Assembly: GCA_000526575.1 (NCBI GenBank)
Contig: JAGI01000003.1
Coordinates: 310,001 to 374,000, forward strand
Reading direction: 5' to 3'
DNA: 64,000 nucleotides
Source of the DNA: Clostridium sp. 12(A)
GTDB lineage: Bacteria; Bacillota; Clostridia; Lachnospirales; Lachnospiraceae
The notes under the pieces were generated by a model. That model did not search any database. It worked only from the letters and a program-made list of their open reading frames with translations, and was not told the DNA's origin. Below, one piece after another: positions 8,261-16,217 of the stretch. Position 1 is the stretch's first letter, and each line of letters begins with the position of its first letter. A program made the position numbers and the translations under genes.

Positions 8261-9364
8261 CTAAAAAGGAGGCGGCTTAATTAAGCCATCCAGCGCTTCT
8301 TTTATTTGCTTTTCTTTTAATTCTTTCCCAATAAAAACAATCTGGTTATTTCGGTCGCCCCATAGCTCATCCCATTCTTCTAAAAGCTCAGGACTCTCCT
8401 TTAAGCTTTCTTCCTGCTCCGCTTTGGTGCCGGCGGCTACCCAGGGAGAGACGGGAGTGATGGCTATGCTGTTTCCTGCCTGTTCAAATAAAACAGCCTG
8501 ATCTGGCTCCTGATAAAACCATAAGTATCCTTTGGCCCTGATGATATCCTTGGGATAAGAGGTTTCGATCCAGTCATAGAACAGGGCATTGTCAAATGGT
8601 TCTCTCCGTTCATAGACAAAGGAGCTGATTCCATAATCCTCATGCTCTTTTCCGGCTTCATGACGAAGCAGTGCCTGAGACAATGCACTGGAACGGCTTA
8701 AACGTTCATAATCGTACAGCCTTCGATTAAAGATTTTCCCAACAGGCACCTGACCGCCTGTAGTTTTTATCAGCTCTGCTTCCGGAGATAGGGTTTTAAT
8801 AACCTGTTCTACCCGCTCCTTCTCTGCTTCTGTAAGAAGATCACATTTGTTTAAAATGATGATATTACTGAACTCAATCTGCTCCATCACAAGATTAATA
8901 ACGTCCTCTTCCTCCTGGTCACTGTCCGCTCCGGCTTCCAGTTCCTCTACAAATTCGGACAATATCCGGTTGCCATCCGCAACGGATACAATGGAGTCAA
9001 TATAAGCAGGAAAATCATCCCCCTCATCTTCAAATGCATCTGCAATGCTCATGGGACTGCTGACCCCGGAAGCCTCCACGATGATTCCATCAATCTCCTC
9101 ATTCTGGGCAATTGTCCTGATCTCACTGATAAAATCATCCTTAAGGCTGCAACAGATGCAGCCTGAGGTCAGTTCCACCACCTGATATTCCAAAGGAAGG
9201 CCTTCCTGGCTTCGTATCCGTCTGGCATCCAGATTGACAGCACCCATATCATTGACGATGACTGCCAGACGCAGCCCTCCTTCCTGTTCCAATATATGGT
9301 TTAACAGAGTCGTTTTTCCGGCTCCCAGATAACCGCTTAACAAGGTAACCGGCTTTTTTATCAT
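8261..9364 (-). CDS. COG0523/CobW family GTPase, putative metal chaperone
   Basis: 367 aa G3E-family GTPase. Walker A GYLGAGKTT (11-19), the metal-binding GCICC motif (68-72), the Walker B region IIVEASGVSSP and the G4 motif NKCD are all present, followed by a CobW C-terminal domain. The family (ZNG1, YciC, CobW) delivers metal ions, often zinc, to client proteins or supports growth in zinc limitation. Last gene of the Zur-headed cluster, 24 bp after the TIGR03943 gene. Context strongly favours zinc over cobalt or nickel. It is the only one of the three GTPase-domain proteins here with all the canonical motifs. Confidence 0.9.
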   Translation of the reverse strand: MIKKPVTLLSGYLGAGKTTLLNHILEQEGGLRLAVIVNDMGAVNLDARRIRSQEGLPLEYQVVELTSGCICCSLKDDFISEIRTIAQNEEIDGIIVEASGVSSPMSIADAFEDEGDDFPAYIDSIVSVADGNRILSEFVEELEAGADSDQEEEDVINLVMEQIEFSNIIILNKCDLLTEAEKERVEQVIKTLSPEAELIKTTGGQVPVGKIFNRRLYDYERLSRSSALSQALLRHEAGKEHEDYGISSFVYERREPFDNALFYDWIETSYPKDIIRAKGYLWFYQEPDQAVLFEQAGNSIAITPVSPWVAAGTKAEQEESLKESPELLEEWDELWGDRNNQIVFIGKELKEKQIKEALDGLIKPPPF

Positions 9365-9388
9365 AGTTTCTCCTTTCAGTACCTTTCT

Positions 9389-10255
9389 TTAATAGTAAGG
9401 ATAAACGTATTCCTCTGAAGGCTTTTCTGCTGCTTCTATTTTTTCCGCTTCTAAAGTTGCATATCCATCCTTTACTGCAAGTTTCCCGGTCACTGTAATC
9501 CAGCTATTTTCTTCCCATGGCAGTTTGCCATTAGATACCGCAACAAGCCCCATTGGCGCTAAGTCCGCAGAGCAGCACCACATGGACAATCGGACCACGG
9601 CAAATTCATTTTCCTTTTTATCTTCCAGATCAAGGTATACAAACCCTTTTAGCGTGACGGTATAGCCGTCGTAAGCTTCCGGATGGTTGCTTAACTCCGT
9701 AATCCACGGACTGAAATCCTCATCCGATATGGTAATGGTTTTTGTGTCTTTATTGAGACCATTTAAACCAGGAGGTGGAGTCTTTGCCTGATTATCAGGC
9801 TGAGCTTCCTGACTTTCGTAATTTTGCTCCTCTTCCAAGGTATCCTCTGGCTTTTCTAACGTATCCTGACCGTAATAAGCATACTCATCAGAAGCCTGTG
9901 TGGTATCCTGTGTCGTTTCCACTGGCGAACTCCTTGGAATCCCGGCTCCTCCCTTTACCATGGCCCCTGCCGTCGGAGAAGATGGCGGAACTGCCAGAAG
10001 CAGAATGGGGAGAATCAGTACCATGCAGCGCTTGATTCTGCTTTTATATCTGGGGCGAAATAAATTCCTGACACTTACGGCCGCCCAAAAGAACATAAGG
10101 ACAGAAAGCCCATATAAATACGGTTTCATTCTGGGAGTTACATAGTTTAAATAGGTTCCACTTATGGTCAGACGAACCAGCAAAGCACCAAATATCAGAT
10201 AGGAGGCGCTTTCCGTCAAAGCTTCCAGATTGAGACCTTTTCCACGTAATCTCAT
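9389..10255 (-). CDS. TIGR03943 (YcgQ-like) membrane protein
   Basis: 288 aa. Two hydrophobic segments near the N-terminus (~18-36 and 47-65) and a third around 80-92 are followed by a Pro/Gln/Glu-rich linker and a C-terminal soluble domain (~170-280) with WCCSADLAPMG. This matches the TIGR03943 family, which is nearly always encoded next to a DUF318-type permease; B. subtilis YcgQ, with YcgR, is zinc-responsive. Its ATG overlaps the permease stop by 4 bp, indicating translational coupling. Probably the partner subunit of that permease. Confidence 0.85.
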   Translation of the reverse strand: MRLRGKGLNLEALTESASYLIFGALLVRLTISGTYLNYVTPRMKPYLYGLSVLMFFWAAVSVRNLFRPRYKSRIKRCMVLILPILLLAVPPSSPTAGAMVKGGAGIPRSSPVETTQDTTQASDEYAYYGQDTLEKPEDTLEEEQNYESQEAQPDNQAKTPPPGLNGLNKDTKTITISDEDFSPWITELSNHPEAYDGYTVTLKGFVYLDLEDKKENEFAVVRLSMWCCSADLAPMGLVAVSNGKLPWEENSWITVTGKLAVKDGYATLEAEKIEAAEKPSEEYVYPYY

Positions 10256-11772
10256 AGTCTCAGCCCTCCACTATAAAAATAAGAAAACAGGTACACGCCG
10301 ATAAAACAAACAACAAATACAGTTACCATCAGCCTTATGATAAAGGTTTTTCCAAAACCGGAAAGCAGCATGGCAACGTTCTTAATATCCATCATCGGAC
10401 CAAACACCAGAAATCCCAGGATTCCCCCCATTGGAAATGAGGAAGCCATGGATCTTGCCACAACCGCATCGGAGGAAGAACAAAGGGATAAAACAAAGGC
10501 CATGACCATTAAAAATAAAATGGAGCCTAAAAGCCCTATTCCGGCTCCTGCTCTGGCCATGTCTGGCTTAAACTGCTGAAACAGTGCTGAGATAAAGATA
10601 CCTGTAAGAAGATATTTCCCCACACTGAAAAATTCATTCTGGGCATGGCGAACCATTTGTAAAAACCGGGAACCGGAGTAATCTTCCCATTCATCGGCTC
10701 TGCCCCCAAACATTTTGTCTGTATAGACTCTCTTTGGAGGAAAGACAAGATAGGTCAGGCCGCAGATAACGGCACAAAGGATTCCAAGGCCGCATCTGGC
10801 CCCAATGATGGCTAAGTTCCCATTAAATGCATACCAGGTGGAAAGAATGACCACCGGATTGATTACTGGTGATACCAGCATAAAGGTAATGGCAGCAGAC
10901 ATGGGCACTCCTTTTTTTACCAGACTTTTAAATACAGGTATGGATGCACAATCACACACCGGAAGACAAAAGCCTGCAAAGATTGCAAAGATCTGGGCCG
11001 GAAGGATCTTTTTTGGAAACCTTCTCTGAATCCAGTCAGGGCTTACAAACACCTGAATTGCAGAGGATAGAATAACACCAATAGCCAAAAACGGCACTGC
11101 CTGTAAAAATACCCCTAAAAATACGGTAAGAAAGACGTCCAGAGAGAAACGGACAGGTCCCATTACCGGCCTTAGGAGCAGGTATAAAATTGCCGCCGCT
11201 GTTACAGATAAAATCCATATCTGAGGCTTTAAATCATAGCGAAACAGCTTTCTCATAAACCCTTCCCAGTTATCCTCTGAAAAAACCGGCAGCTCTGCCC
11301 CAAAGCTTAAGCGCTTTGTTTTGCCTGCTGATACATAGACACAGTCGCTTGCTGCCACCTGAGACATGGAAATGGACCCTGAATCAGCTAATCTTTGATC
11401 CAGTGAGGTCTCGTCTGCCGCATAAATTACTTTTTCTATGCTGATAACTGGCTTAAGACGAAACTGGAGAAACATTTGCTCAAAGGTATGGAAATGCTCC
11501 ATACCGTTCCATTCTATTAAAACCAGATCAACCGAATGCTCGGCTAGTTCGGTGCATATCTCCTCACAGATTTCATGAGGAACCTCCTCAAGCTGGCTCT
11601 TTTTATAGCTTAGACTCCGGATGTGCTCTGACTCCATTAACGGGACATCCCCGTTTTCAAACTGAATGACCAGAATATCCTGCTCCTTAAGCTCCTCATT
11701 TGCCAGACGGTTGATGATTGTGGTTTTACCGGAATCCAATAATCCGGTAACCACCCATACAGGAGTTATCAT
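10252..11772 (-). CDS. Fusion of a CobW-like GTPase domain to a DUF318/YraQ-type permease
   Basis: 506 aa from the chosen ATG (GAAGGGAAA upstream; a longer TTG start would add 6 residues inside the previous gene's stop region). Residues ~1-165 form a P-loop domain (Walker A GLLDSGKTT 10-18) ordered like COG0523 but without the GCICC metal motif and with no NKxD. Residues ~170-506 are a multi-spanning permease with the family signature CLPVCDCASIPV, then the VSPVINPVVI and CSSSDAVVARS blocks. The usual permease is about 300-340 aa and stands alone. It is flanked on both sides by COG0523 genes in a Zur/Znu cluster, so a nucleotide-controlled zinc transporter is inferred, not shown. Transport direction is unknown. 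Confidence 0.85.
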   Translation of the reverse strand: MITPVWVVTGLLDSGKTTIINRLANEELKEQDILVIQFENGDVPLMESEHIRSLSYKKSQLEEVPHEICEEICTELAEHSVDLVLIEWNGMEHFHTFEQMFLQFRLKPVISIEKVIYAADETSLDQRLADSGSISMSQVAASDCVYVSAGKTKRLSFGAELPVFSEDNWEGFMRKLFRYDLKPQIWILSVTAAAILYLLLRPVMGPVRFSLDVFLTVFLGVFLQAVPFLAIGVILSSAIQVFVSPDWIQRRFPKKILPAQIFAIFAGFCLPVCDCASIPVFKSLVKKGVPMSAAITFMLVSPVINPVVILSTWYAFNGNLAIIGARCGLGILCAVICGLTYLVFPPKRVYTDKMFGGRADEWEDYSGSRFLQMVRHAQNEFFSVGKYLLTGIFISALFQQFKPDMARAGAGIGLLGSILFLMVMAFVLSLCSSSDAVVARSMASSFPMGGILGFLVFGPMMDIKNVAMLLSGFGKTFIIRLMVTVFVVCFIGVYLFSYFYSGGLRL

Positions 11773-11773
11773 A

Positions 11774-12718
11774 TTATAGTTTCCCTTCAAATAACGATTT
11801 TATTTGTTCTTTTTTAATCCCTGTCCCGATAAAGCAGATTTTATTCCCCTCCGCATGACTGGATTCCAGTTGAAACTTTCCCGGTATGTAGTGGAATAAG
11901 AATTTCCCCTCGTTACAGCTTACAATTCCTTTTCCCCGGAGAATCATGCCGTCTGCATATTGAATCACATGCTCCAGTTTGAGCTTCAGTTCCTCTTTTG
12001 TAAGGCTGTCATTACATTCTAACGTAACAGAAGAAAACACCTCTCTGGCAAAACGAAACGGGGAGGAAACTGCACTCAGTAAATGGGATATCTTTGGAGT
12101 CTTTAAAGACTCTTCATAAAGCTCCTTCACTGCTTCTACCCTCTCTCCAGCCCGGAATACCTCTGCTGGAATGCTGTCCCAGAAATCAGCCTCGATCCTT
12201 GCCTCCTGGTTGCATTCTCTTATTTTTTCCAAGGTCTCTTCGATCTCCCCGGAATTGCCCTCTAAATGGCTGATTAGAATCAAATCCCCGTAACGAATCT
12301 GATCCACAAAAAATTCTCCGTAATTTTCCTTATACTTATCAAATCTTCTGATGTCTACTACGGTGATACAGCGTTTTATCTCCACAAGCTCCTTCTGCTT
12401 TAAGCATGCCTTCACTATATCCGAAAGCTTGCCAACTCCAGATGGTTCAACCAGAATGACATCCGGCTGGTATTCCTTTACAATCTGTCCTATGGCTTTA
12501 TAAAAATCTCCTGACATACTGCAGCAGATACAGCCTGAATTCATACTGGTGACCGTAATCTCACAGCTTGTTAAAAAGCTGGCGTCAATGCCAGCTTCAC
12601 CAAAATCATTTTCAATGACCACAATTTTCTGACCCTGGAAAACAGAAGAAGCCATTGTCTGTATCAACGTTGTCTTTCCTGCTCCCAAAAAGCCAGATAT
12701 GATATAAAGATCTGTCAT
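11774..12718 (-). CDS. COG0523/CobW family GTPase with degenerate G4 motif
   Basis: 314 aa. Walker A GFLGAGKTT (9-17), GCICC (62-66) and the ILVEPSGVG switch region are intact. Where the family has NKxD for guanine specificity, this protein reads LISHLEG, so base recognition may be altered. A CobW C-terminal domain follows. It ends 1 bp before the GTPase-permease fusion and starts 22 bp after znuB, firmly inside the zinc cluster. Likely a zinc metallochaperone or a regulator of the adjoining permease. Confidence 0.87.
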   Translation of the reverse strand: MTDLYIISGFLGAGKTTLIQTMASSVFQGQKIVVIENDFGEAGIDASFLTSCEITVTSMNSGCICCSMSGDFYKAIGQIVKEYQPDVILVEPSGVGKLSDIVKACLKQKELVEIKRCITVVDIRRFDKYKENYGEFFVDQIRYGDLILISHLEGNSGEIEETLEKIRECNQEARIEADFWDSIPAEVFRAGERVEAVKELYEESLKTPKISHLLSAVSSPFRFAREVFSSVTLECNDSLTKEELKLKLEHVIQYADGMILRGKGIVSCNEGKFLFHYIPGKFQLESSHAEGNKICFIGTGIKKEQIKSLFEGKL

Positions 12719-12740
12719 CTTATTTACTCCTTACTGCCAG

Positions 12741-13547
12741 TTACCCCTTTCCGCCGAATACCTTCTTTCCAGCGAACATAAATAAAAGGGAAATAACTCC
12801 CACCAGAACAATGGTTCCTCCTGGCTTCAATCCAAAATAATAGGCAAAAAACAGCCCCGCGATCATAAAAGCCACGTCAAAGCTGACTGCATAGATAACC
12901 GTCTGCTTATAATTTTTCCCGAACTGCATGGCACACGCCACAGGAATCACCATCATGGAAGACACGATCAGTGCTCCTACGGTCCTTGCCGCAACGGAAA
13001 CCGTAGCCGCAGTCAGTATGGTAAAGATAAAATTCACCTGCTTTACCGGCACTCCAGCCAGCCTTGCGCTTCGTTCATCCAGGGCAATATAAAAAAGCTC
13101 CTTATATAAAAGCAGAAATACGAGAAGAACCACCATGGAAACACCTATAACAAGAAACATTTCCATATCACTGATTGCGACAATACTGCCAAACAAAAAG
13201 CTGTTAAAGTTTGCAGAATTTTTAACAAATCCAGACAAAACTCCTGCAAGCCCGATTCCAGCAGACATCATAATCGCAATGGACATCTCTGAATAGCGAG
13301 GCAGCTTTCTGCGAATTGCCTCGATTCCAAAGGCTGCGATCATACAGGCTGCTGCTGCGGTGGCTACAGGATTTACTCCAAGAATCAGACCTGCTGCTAC
13401 TCCGGCAAGAGAGGTATGGGAAAGGGCGTCTCCAATCATGGACAATCGTTTTAGTACAATCACGACACCGATGCAAGGAATTACGGTAGCAAGCAAAATT
13501 CCCACAAGGAATGCCCGCTGCATAAATCCGTAACTAAATATCTCCAT
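12741..13547 (-). CDS. znuB: Zinc-type metal ABC transporter permease, ZnuB-like
   Basis: 268 aa from ATG 13547 (AAGGGTG upstream; an upstream TTG would add 7 residues). ABC-3 family integral membrane protein with about 7-8 hydrophobic helices; the N-terminal block VIVLKRLSMIGDALSHTSLAG is the family hallmark. It forms the membrane channel with the ZnuC ATPase and takes metal from ZnuA. It overlaps znuC by 14 bp. Zinc rather than manganese is inferred from the Zur and COG0523 neighbours. Confidence 0.92.
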   Translation of the reverse strand: MEIFSYGFMQRAFLVGILLATVIPCIGVVIVLKRLSMIGDALSHTSLAGVAAGLILGVNPVATAAAACMIAAFGIEAIRRKLPRYSEMSIAIMMSAGIGLAGVLSGFVKNSANFNSFLFGSIVAISDMEMFLVIGVSMVVLLVFLLLYKELFYIALDERSARLAGVPVKQVNFIFTILTAATVSVAARTVGALIVSSMMVIPVACAMQFGKNYKQTVIYAVSFDVAFMIAGLFFAYYFGLKPGGTIVLVGVISLLFMFAGKKVFGGKG

Positions 13548-14241
13548 CGCATTCACCCTTCCTCTCAAAGTTGACCCGTATCATCGTACCATTATGAAGA
13601 TGCCAGACATCGTCTGTAAGCTCTGATAAACAGTTTCTGTCATGGGTGACCATAAAAACAGTCACCCCATCTTCGCGATTGAATTTCTTAATGAGACGGT
13701 AAAACTCCTCCGTGTTTTCCTTATCTACTCCAGAGGTCGGCTCATCAAGAATTAATAGCTTTGGCTGGTTTACCAGGGCGCGGGCAAGGAGGACCCTCTG
13801 CTGCTGGCCCCCGGAAAGCTTTCCGATGAGCCGCTTTTCAAATGGCTCCATTCCTACCTGACATAATGCCTGATGCACCAGTTCCTTTTCCTTTTTTCCG
13901 CCAAAGCGGAATAATCCGATTCGGGAATATAAATTTGCCTTAACAATTTCCTCCACTGATGCCGGGAAATCCTTATAACCCGCCATTCCATTCTGGGGAA
14001 CATAGCCTACCTGGCTCCAGCCGTCAAACTGTTTCAGCTCCTGGCCCATAAGTTCTATGGAGCCATTTTCCCCGGTTAAGGGCAGTTCACCTAACAGCAT
14101 TTTAATCAGTGTGCTTTTTCCGGCTCCATTGGCTCCTATTAAAGCGGCAAACCGGCCCTTGGGAACAGATAAATCTGCTCCTTTTAATACCGGTGTATTT
14201 CCATAGGAAAAGGTCAAGCCTTTTATTTCAATCGCGTTCAC
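13534..14241 (-). CDS. znuC: Zinc-type metal ABC transporter ATPase, ZnuC-like
   Basis: 235 aa ABC ATPase with Walker A GANGAGKST (~36-44), Q-loop (YVPQNG), signature LSGGQQQR and Walker B LLILDEPTSGVD. Length and the VPKGRFAALIG start fit the metal-type (ABC-3) importers. Placed between the binding protein and the permease genes; overlaps znuB. Energises metal uptake at the inner face of the membrane. Confidence 0.92.
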   Translation of the reverse strand: MNAIEIKGLTFSYGNTPVLKGADLSVPKGRFAALIGANGAGKSTLIKMLLGELPLTGENGSIELMGQELKQFDGWSQVGYVPQNGMAGYKDFPASVEEIVKANLYSRIGLFRFGGKKEKELVHQALCQVGMEPFEKRLIGKLSGGQQQRVLLARALVNQPKLLILDEPTSGVDKENTEEFYRLIKKFNREDGVTVFMVTHDRNCLSELTDDVWHLHNGTMIRVNFERKGECDGDI

Positions 14242-14262
14242 AATTCTTACTCCTGTCCCTTG

Positions 14263-15213
14263 TTATTCAAGTGCTTCCTTTAAAGCAGCAAGGTTTTTTT
14301 CCATAACAGAAAAATAATCCTCTCCTGCCTTTAATTCTTTGTCGCTAAGCCCCTCTACCGGGCTAAGTACCTCTGTCTTCGCCCCGGTCTCTTTGGCAAT
14401 GGCTTCCGCTACCTTAGGACTTACCAGCTCCTCAAAAAAGATTGTCTTAACCTGATTATCCCGGACATAGTCAATGACCTCAGCCATTCTGGCCGGATCC
14501 GGCTCTGAATCCGGTGTCAGTCCTTCAATTCCCACCTGGGTAAGACCATAGGCAGAACATAAATACCCGTAAGCTTCATGGGAAACCACGATGGATTTGT
14601 TGGAAAGAGGTGACAAGGTTTCCTGAAAGGATTGATCCAGCTGATCAAATTTCTCTGCATATGTCTTATAGTTGGCTTCGTAATAATCCTTGTTCTCCGG
14701 ATCCGCTTTTACGAGTCCATCTTTGATGTTTTCCATTTCCTTTTTCGCATTTTTAGGATCAAGCCATACGTGGGGATCGAATTCTCCATGATCATGGTCA
14801 TTCTCCTCTTCTTTATGGTCCCCTTCTTCCTCGTGGCCTTCCTTTAATGTAATCCCACTAGAAGCCTCCACGACAATAAGGCTTTTATTACTAAGACTTT
14901 TTAAAACATCTTCCGTCCAATGCTCCATACCAGCACCACTATAAATAAATACATTGGATTCTTCCAGACTCGCTATATCACGGGTACCCGGTTCCCACTC
15001 ATGTGGCTCTGTGCCTGCAGGAACCATGTTTTTTACATTTACTTTATCCCCGCCTACTTTTAAGGTAAAATCATAAACCGGGTAAAAGCTTGTCATTACG
15101 CTTATTTTATCTCCCACAGCTTCCTTTTTTGCAGCACATCCAGTAAGTATCACACTAAAAGAAAGGGCGGCTACAGCCAGGAAGCGATTGATCCTTGATC
15201 TATATTTTTTCAT
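14263..15213 (-). CDS. znuA: Zinc ABC transporter substrate-binding lipoprotein, ZnuA-like
   Basis: 316 aa from ATG 15213, chosen because GGAGG lies 5 bp upstream (a longer frame would contain that RBS). Signal with lipobox LTGC (23-26) gives a membrane-anchored lipoprotein. The cluster A-1/ZnuA fold is shown by MTSFYPVYDFT, PAGTEPHEWEP (first metal His) and the distal His (VVSHEAYGYL) and Glu/Asp ligand regions. A flexible acidic His-rich loop (EEGDHKEEENDHDHGE, near 120-140) is typical of zinc-binding members and argues for zinc. 40-60 bp downstream of the small Cys-rich protein gene. Confidence 0.93.
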   Translation of the reverse strand: MKKYRSRINRFLAVAALSFSVILTGCAAKKEAVGDKISVMTSFYPVYDFTLKVGGDKVNVKNMVPAGTEPHEWEPGTRDIASLEESNVFIYSGAGMEHWTEDVLKSLSNKSLIVVEASSGITLKEGHEEEGDHKEEENDHDHGEFDPHVWLDPKNAKKEMENIKDGLVKADPENKDYYEANYKTYAEKFDQLDQSFQETLSPLSNKSIVVSHEAYGYLCSAYGLTQVGIEGLTPDSEPDPARMAEVIDYVRDNQVKTIFFEELVSPKVAEAIAKETGAKTEVLSPVEGLSDKELKAGEDYFSVMEKNLAALKEALE

Positions 15214-15274
15214 TATTTCCTCCGTTTTTATCATACATTTAGAACCGCTTTATTCTCCTAGACAAGAGATCACA

Positions 15275-15586
15275 TCAACGATTCAAACGGACCTTTAATC
15301 CAACCAGTGAAAGCCTGGGGCTTAATATTCCAGACTCATATGCTTTCAGCTGATTCTTTACAAAGATTATTGCAAACGTGAGAATGACTCCGCTCCCCAA
15401 TGCCTGTGAAAGCAAGTGGAGGGTACGGATGCACGTTTTTATCTCCATACATACGATACAGCCCTCGCCCGGGCAGTCATGACGAAAACGGGTTAGAACG
15501 AAAAAGGATGAGTATAGAAGCGTCAGCGTTACGAAAATGGCAAGAAGCATAGAAACATTATGCCTGTGGTTCCTGAAAAATTTCAT
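15275..15586 (-). CDS. Small Cys-rich two-helix membrane protein of unknown function
   Basis: 103 aa. Two predicted membrane helices (~12-31 and ~57-76) flank a loop with four cysteines (C38, C43, C46, C52; DCPGEGCIVCMEIKTC). The Cys pattern could bind a metal or form disulfides. It sits between the zur-like gene (28 bp) and znuA on the same strand, so it is presumably co-regulated with zinc uptake. I do not recognise the family; a metal-sensing or delivery role is only inferred from position and cysteines. Confidence 0.75.
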   Translation of the reverse strand: MKFFRNHRHNVSMLLAIFVTLTLLYSSFFVLTRFRHDCPGEGCIVCMEIKTCIRTLHLLSQALGSGVILTFAIIFVKNQLKAYESGILSPRLSLVGLKVRLNR

Positions 15587-15614
15587 AGCTCATCTCCTTT
15601 CCTATCCATTTCCA

Positions 15615-16019
15615 TTACTGACACTGGCTGCAATAGCCATATAACACCATATGGTGCTGATCCAGCTGAAAGCCATGATCTTCGTGGATATGCTCATAAA
15701 ATGCGTCCAGTCTGGAGCATTCCAGTGGAATGATTCCTCCGCATTTTAAGCATACCAGCTTACCTACGTTGCCATATATTTCGTCACCGATGTACCGAAA
15801 TTGTGCTTTGGAACCGTCTACCGATGGAATCTTAACTACAACTCCATCTTCCGTAAGACGTTCCAATGCCCGATATACCGTTGTTTGTCCCACATGGATC
15901 CCATCACGGTGAAGATATTCCATAAATTGTTCCACTGTACAGAACAACTCCTTTTGCTTTTTTAAACAGTTGAGAATAATCTCCTGCTGTTTTGTCCGGT
16001 ATCTTCCTCTCTCTGCCAT
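15615..16019 (-). CDS. zur: Fur family regulator, probable zinc uptake repressor Zur
   Basis: 134 aa. A winged-helix DNA-binding domain (~1-80; recognition helix around QTTVYRALERL) is followed by a dimerisation domain with two structural CxxC motifs (C90-C93, C130-C133) and a His-rich end (HIHEDHGF, QHH). First gene of the zinc cluster, so it likely represses the cluster, itself included, when zinc is abundant. Fur, Zur, PerR and Mur cannot be told apart by motif alone; neighbourhood decides for Zur. Confidence 0.87.
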   Translation of the reverse strand: MAERGRYRTKQQEIILNCLKKQKELFCTVEQFMEYLHRDGIHVGQTTVYRALERLTEDGVVVKIPSVDGSKAQFRYIGDEIYGNVGKLVCLKCGGIIPLECSRLDAFYEHIHEDHGFQLDQHHMVLYGYCSQCQ

Positions 16020-16057
16020 ATAATACCCCCGTTTTCGAAATCAGAAATCATTTTCAT

Positions 16058-16085
16058 ATTATAACACGTATCTCTTCTCTGTCAA
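16058..16085 (-). promoter_or_regulatory. Promoter of the zinc cluster
   Basis: Minus-strand TTGACA (16080-16085), 16-bp spacer, TATAAT (16058-16063), 38 bp upstream of the zur ATG. AT-rich repeats just downstream (TGATTTC twice) could be part of a Zur operator, but no clean Zur box is visible. Confidence 0.75.
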
Positions 16086-16141
16086 GGTTCTTTCATTTTA
16101 TAAGAAGTGATAAAATTTCTCCCGGATTTGTTATTCCCCCA

Positions 16142-16170
16142 TTGACAGCCCTGGAAAAACCTGTTATTAT
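16142..16170 (+). promoter_or_regulatory. Promoter of the nucleotidyltransferase-aminotransferase operon
   Basis: TTGACA (16142-16147), 17-bp spacer, TATTAT (16165-16170), 47 bp ahead of the ATG at 16218. Divergent from the zinc cluster promoter. Confidence 0.75.
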
Positions 16171-16217
16171 GTTCATAAATTTAGTTTTTATTATATTTTT
16201 GAACAAAGGAGATTGTT

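Noticed and set aside
16020-16057. Fur/Zur box in the zur leader
   Set aside because: TGATTTC repeats are present, but there is no convincing 7-1-7 dyad.
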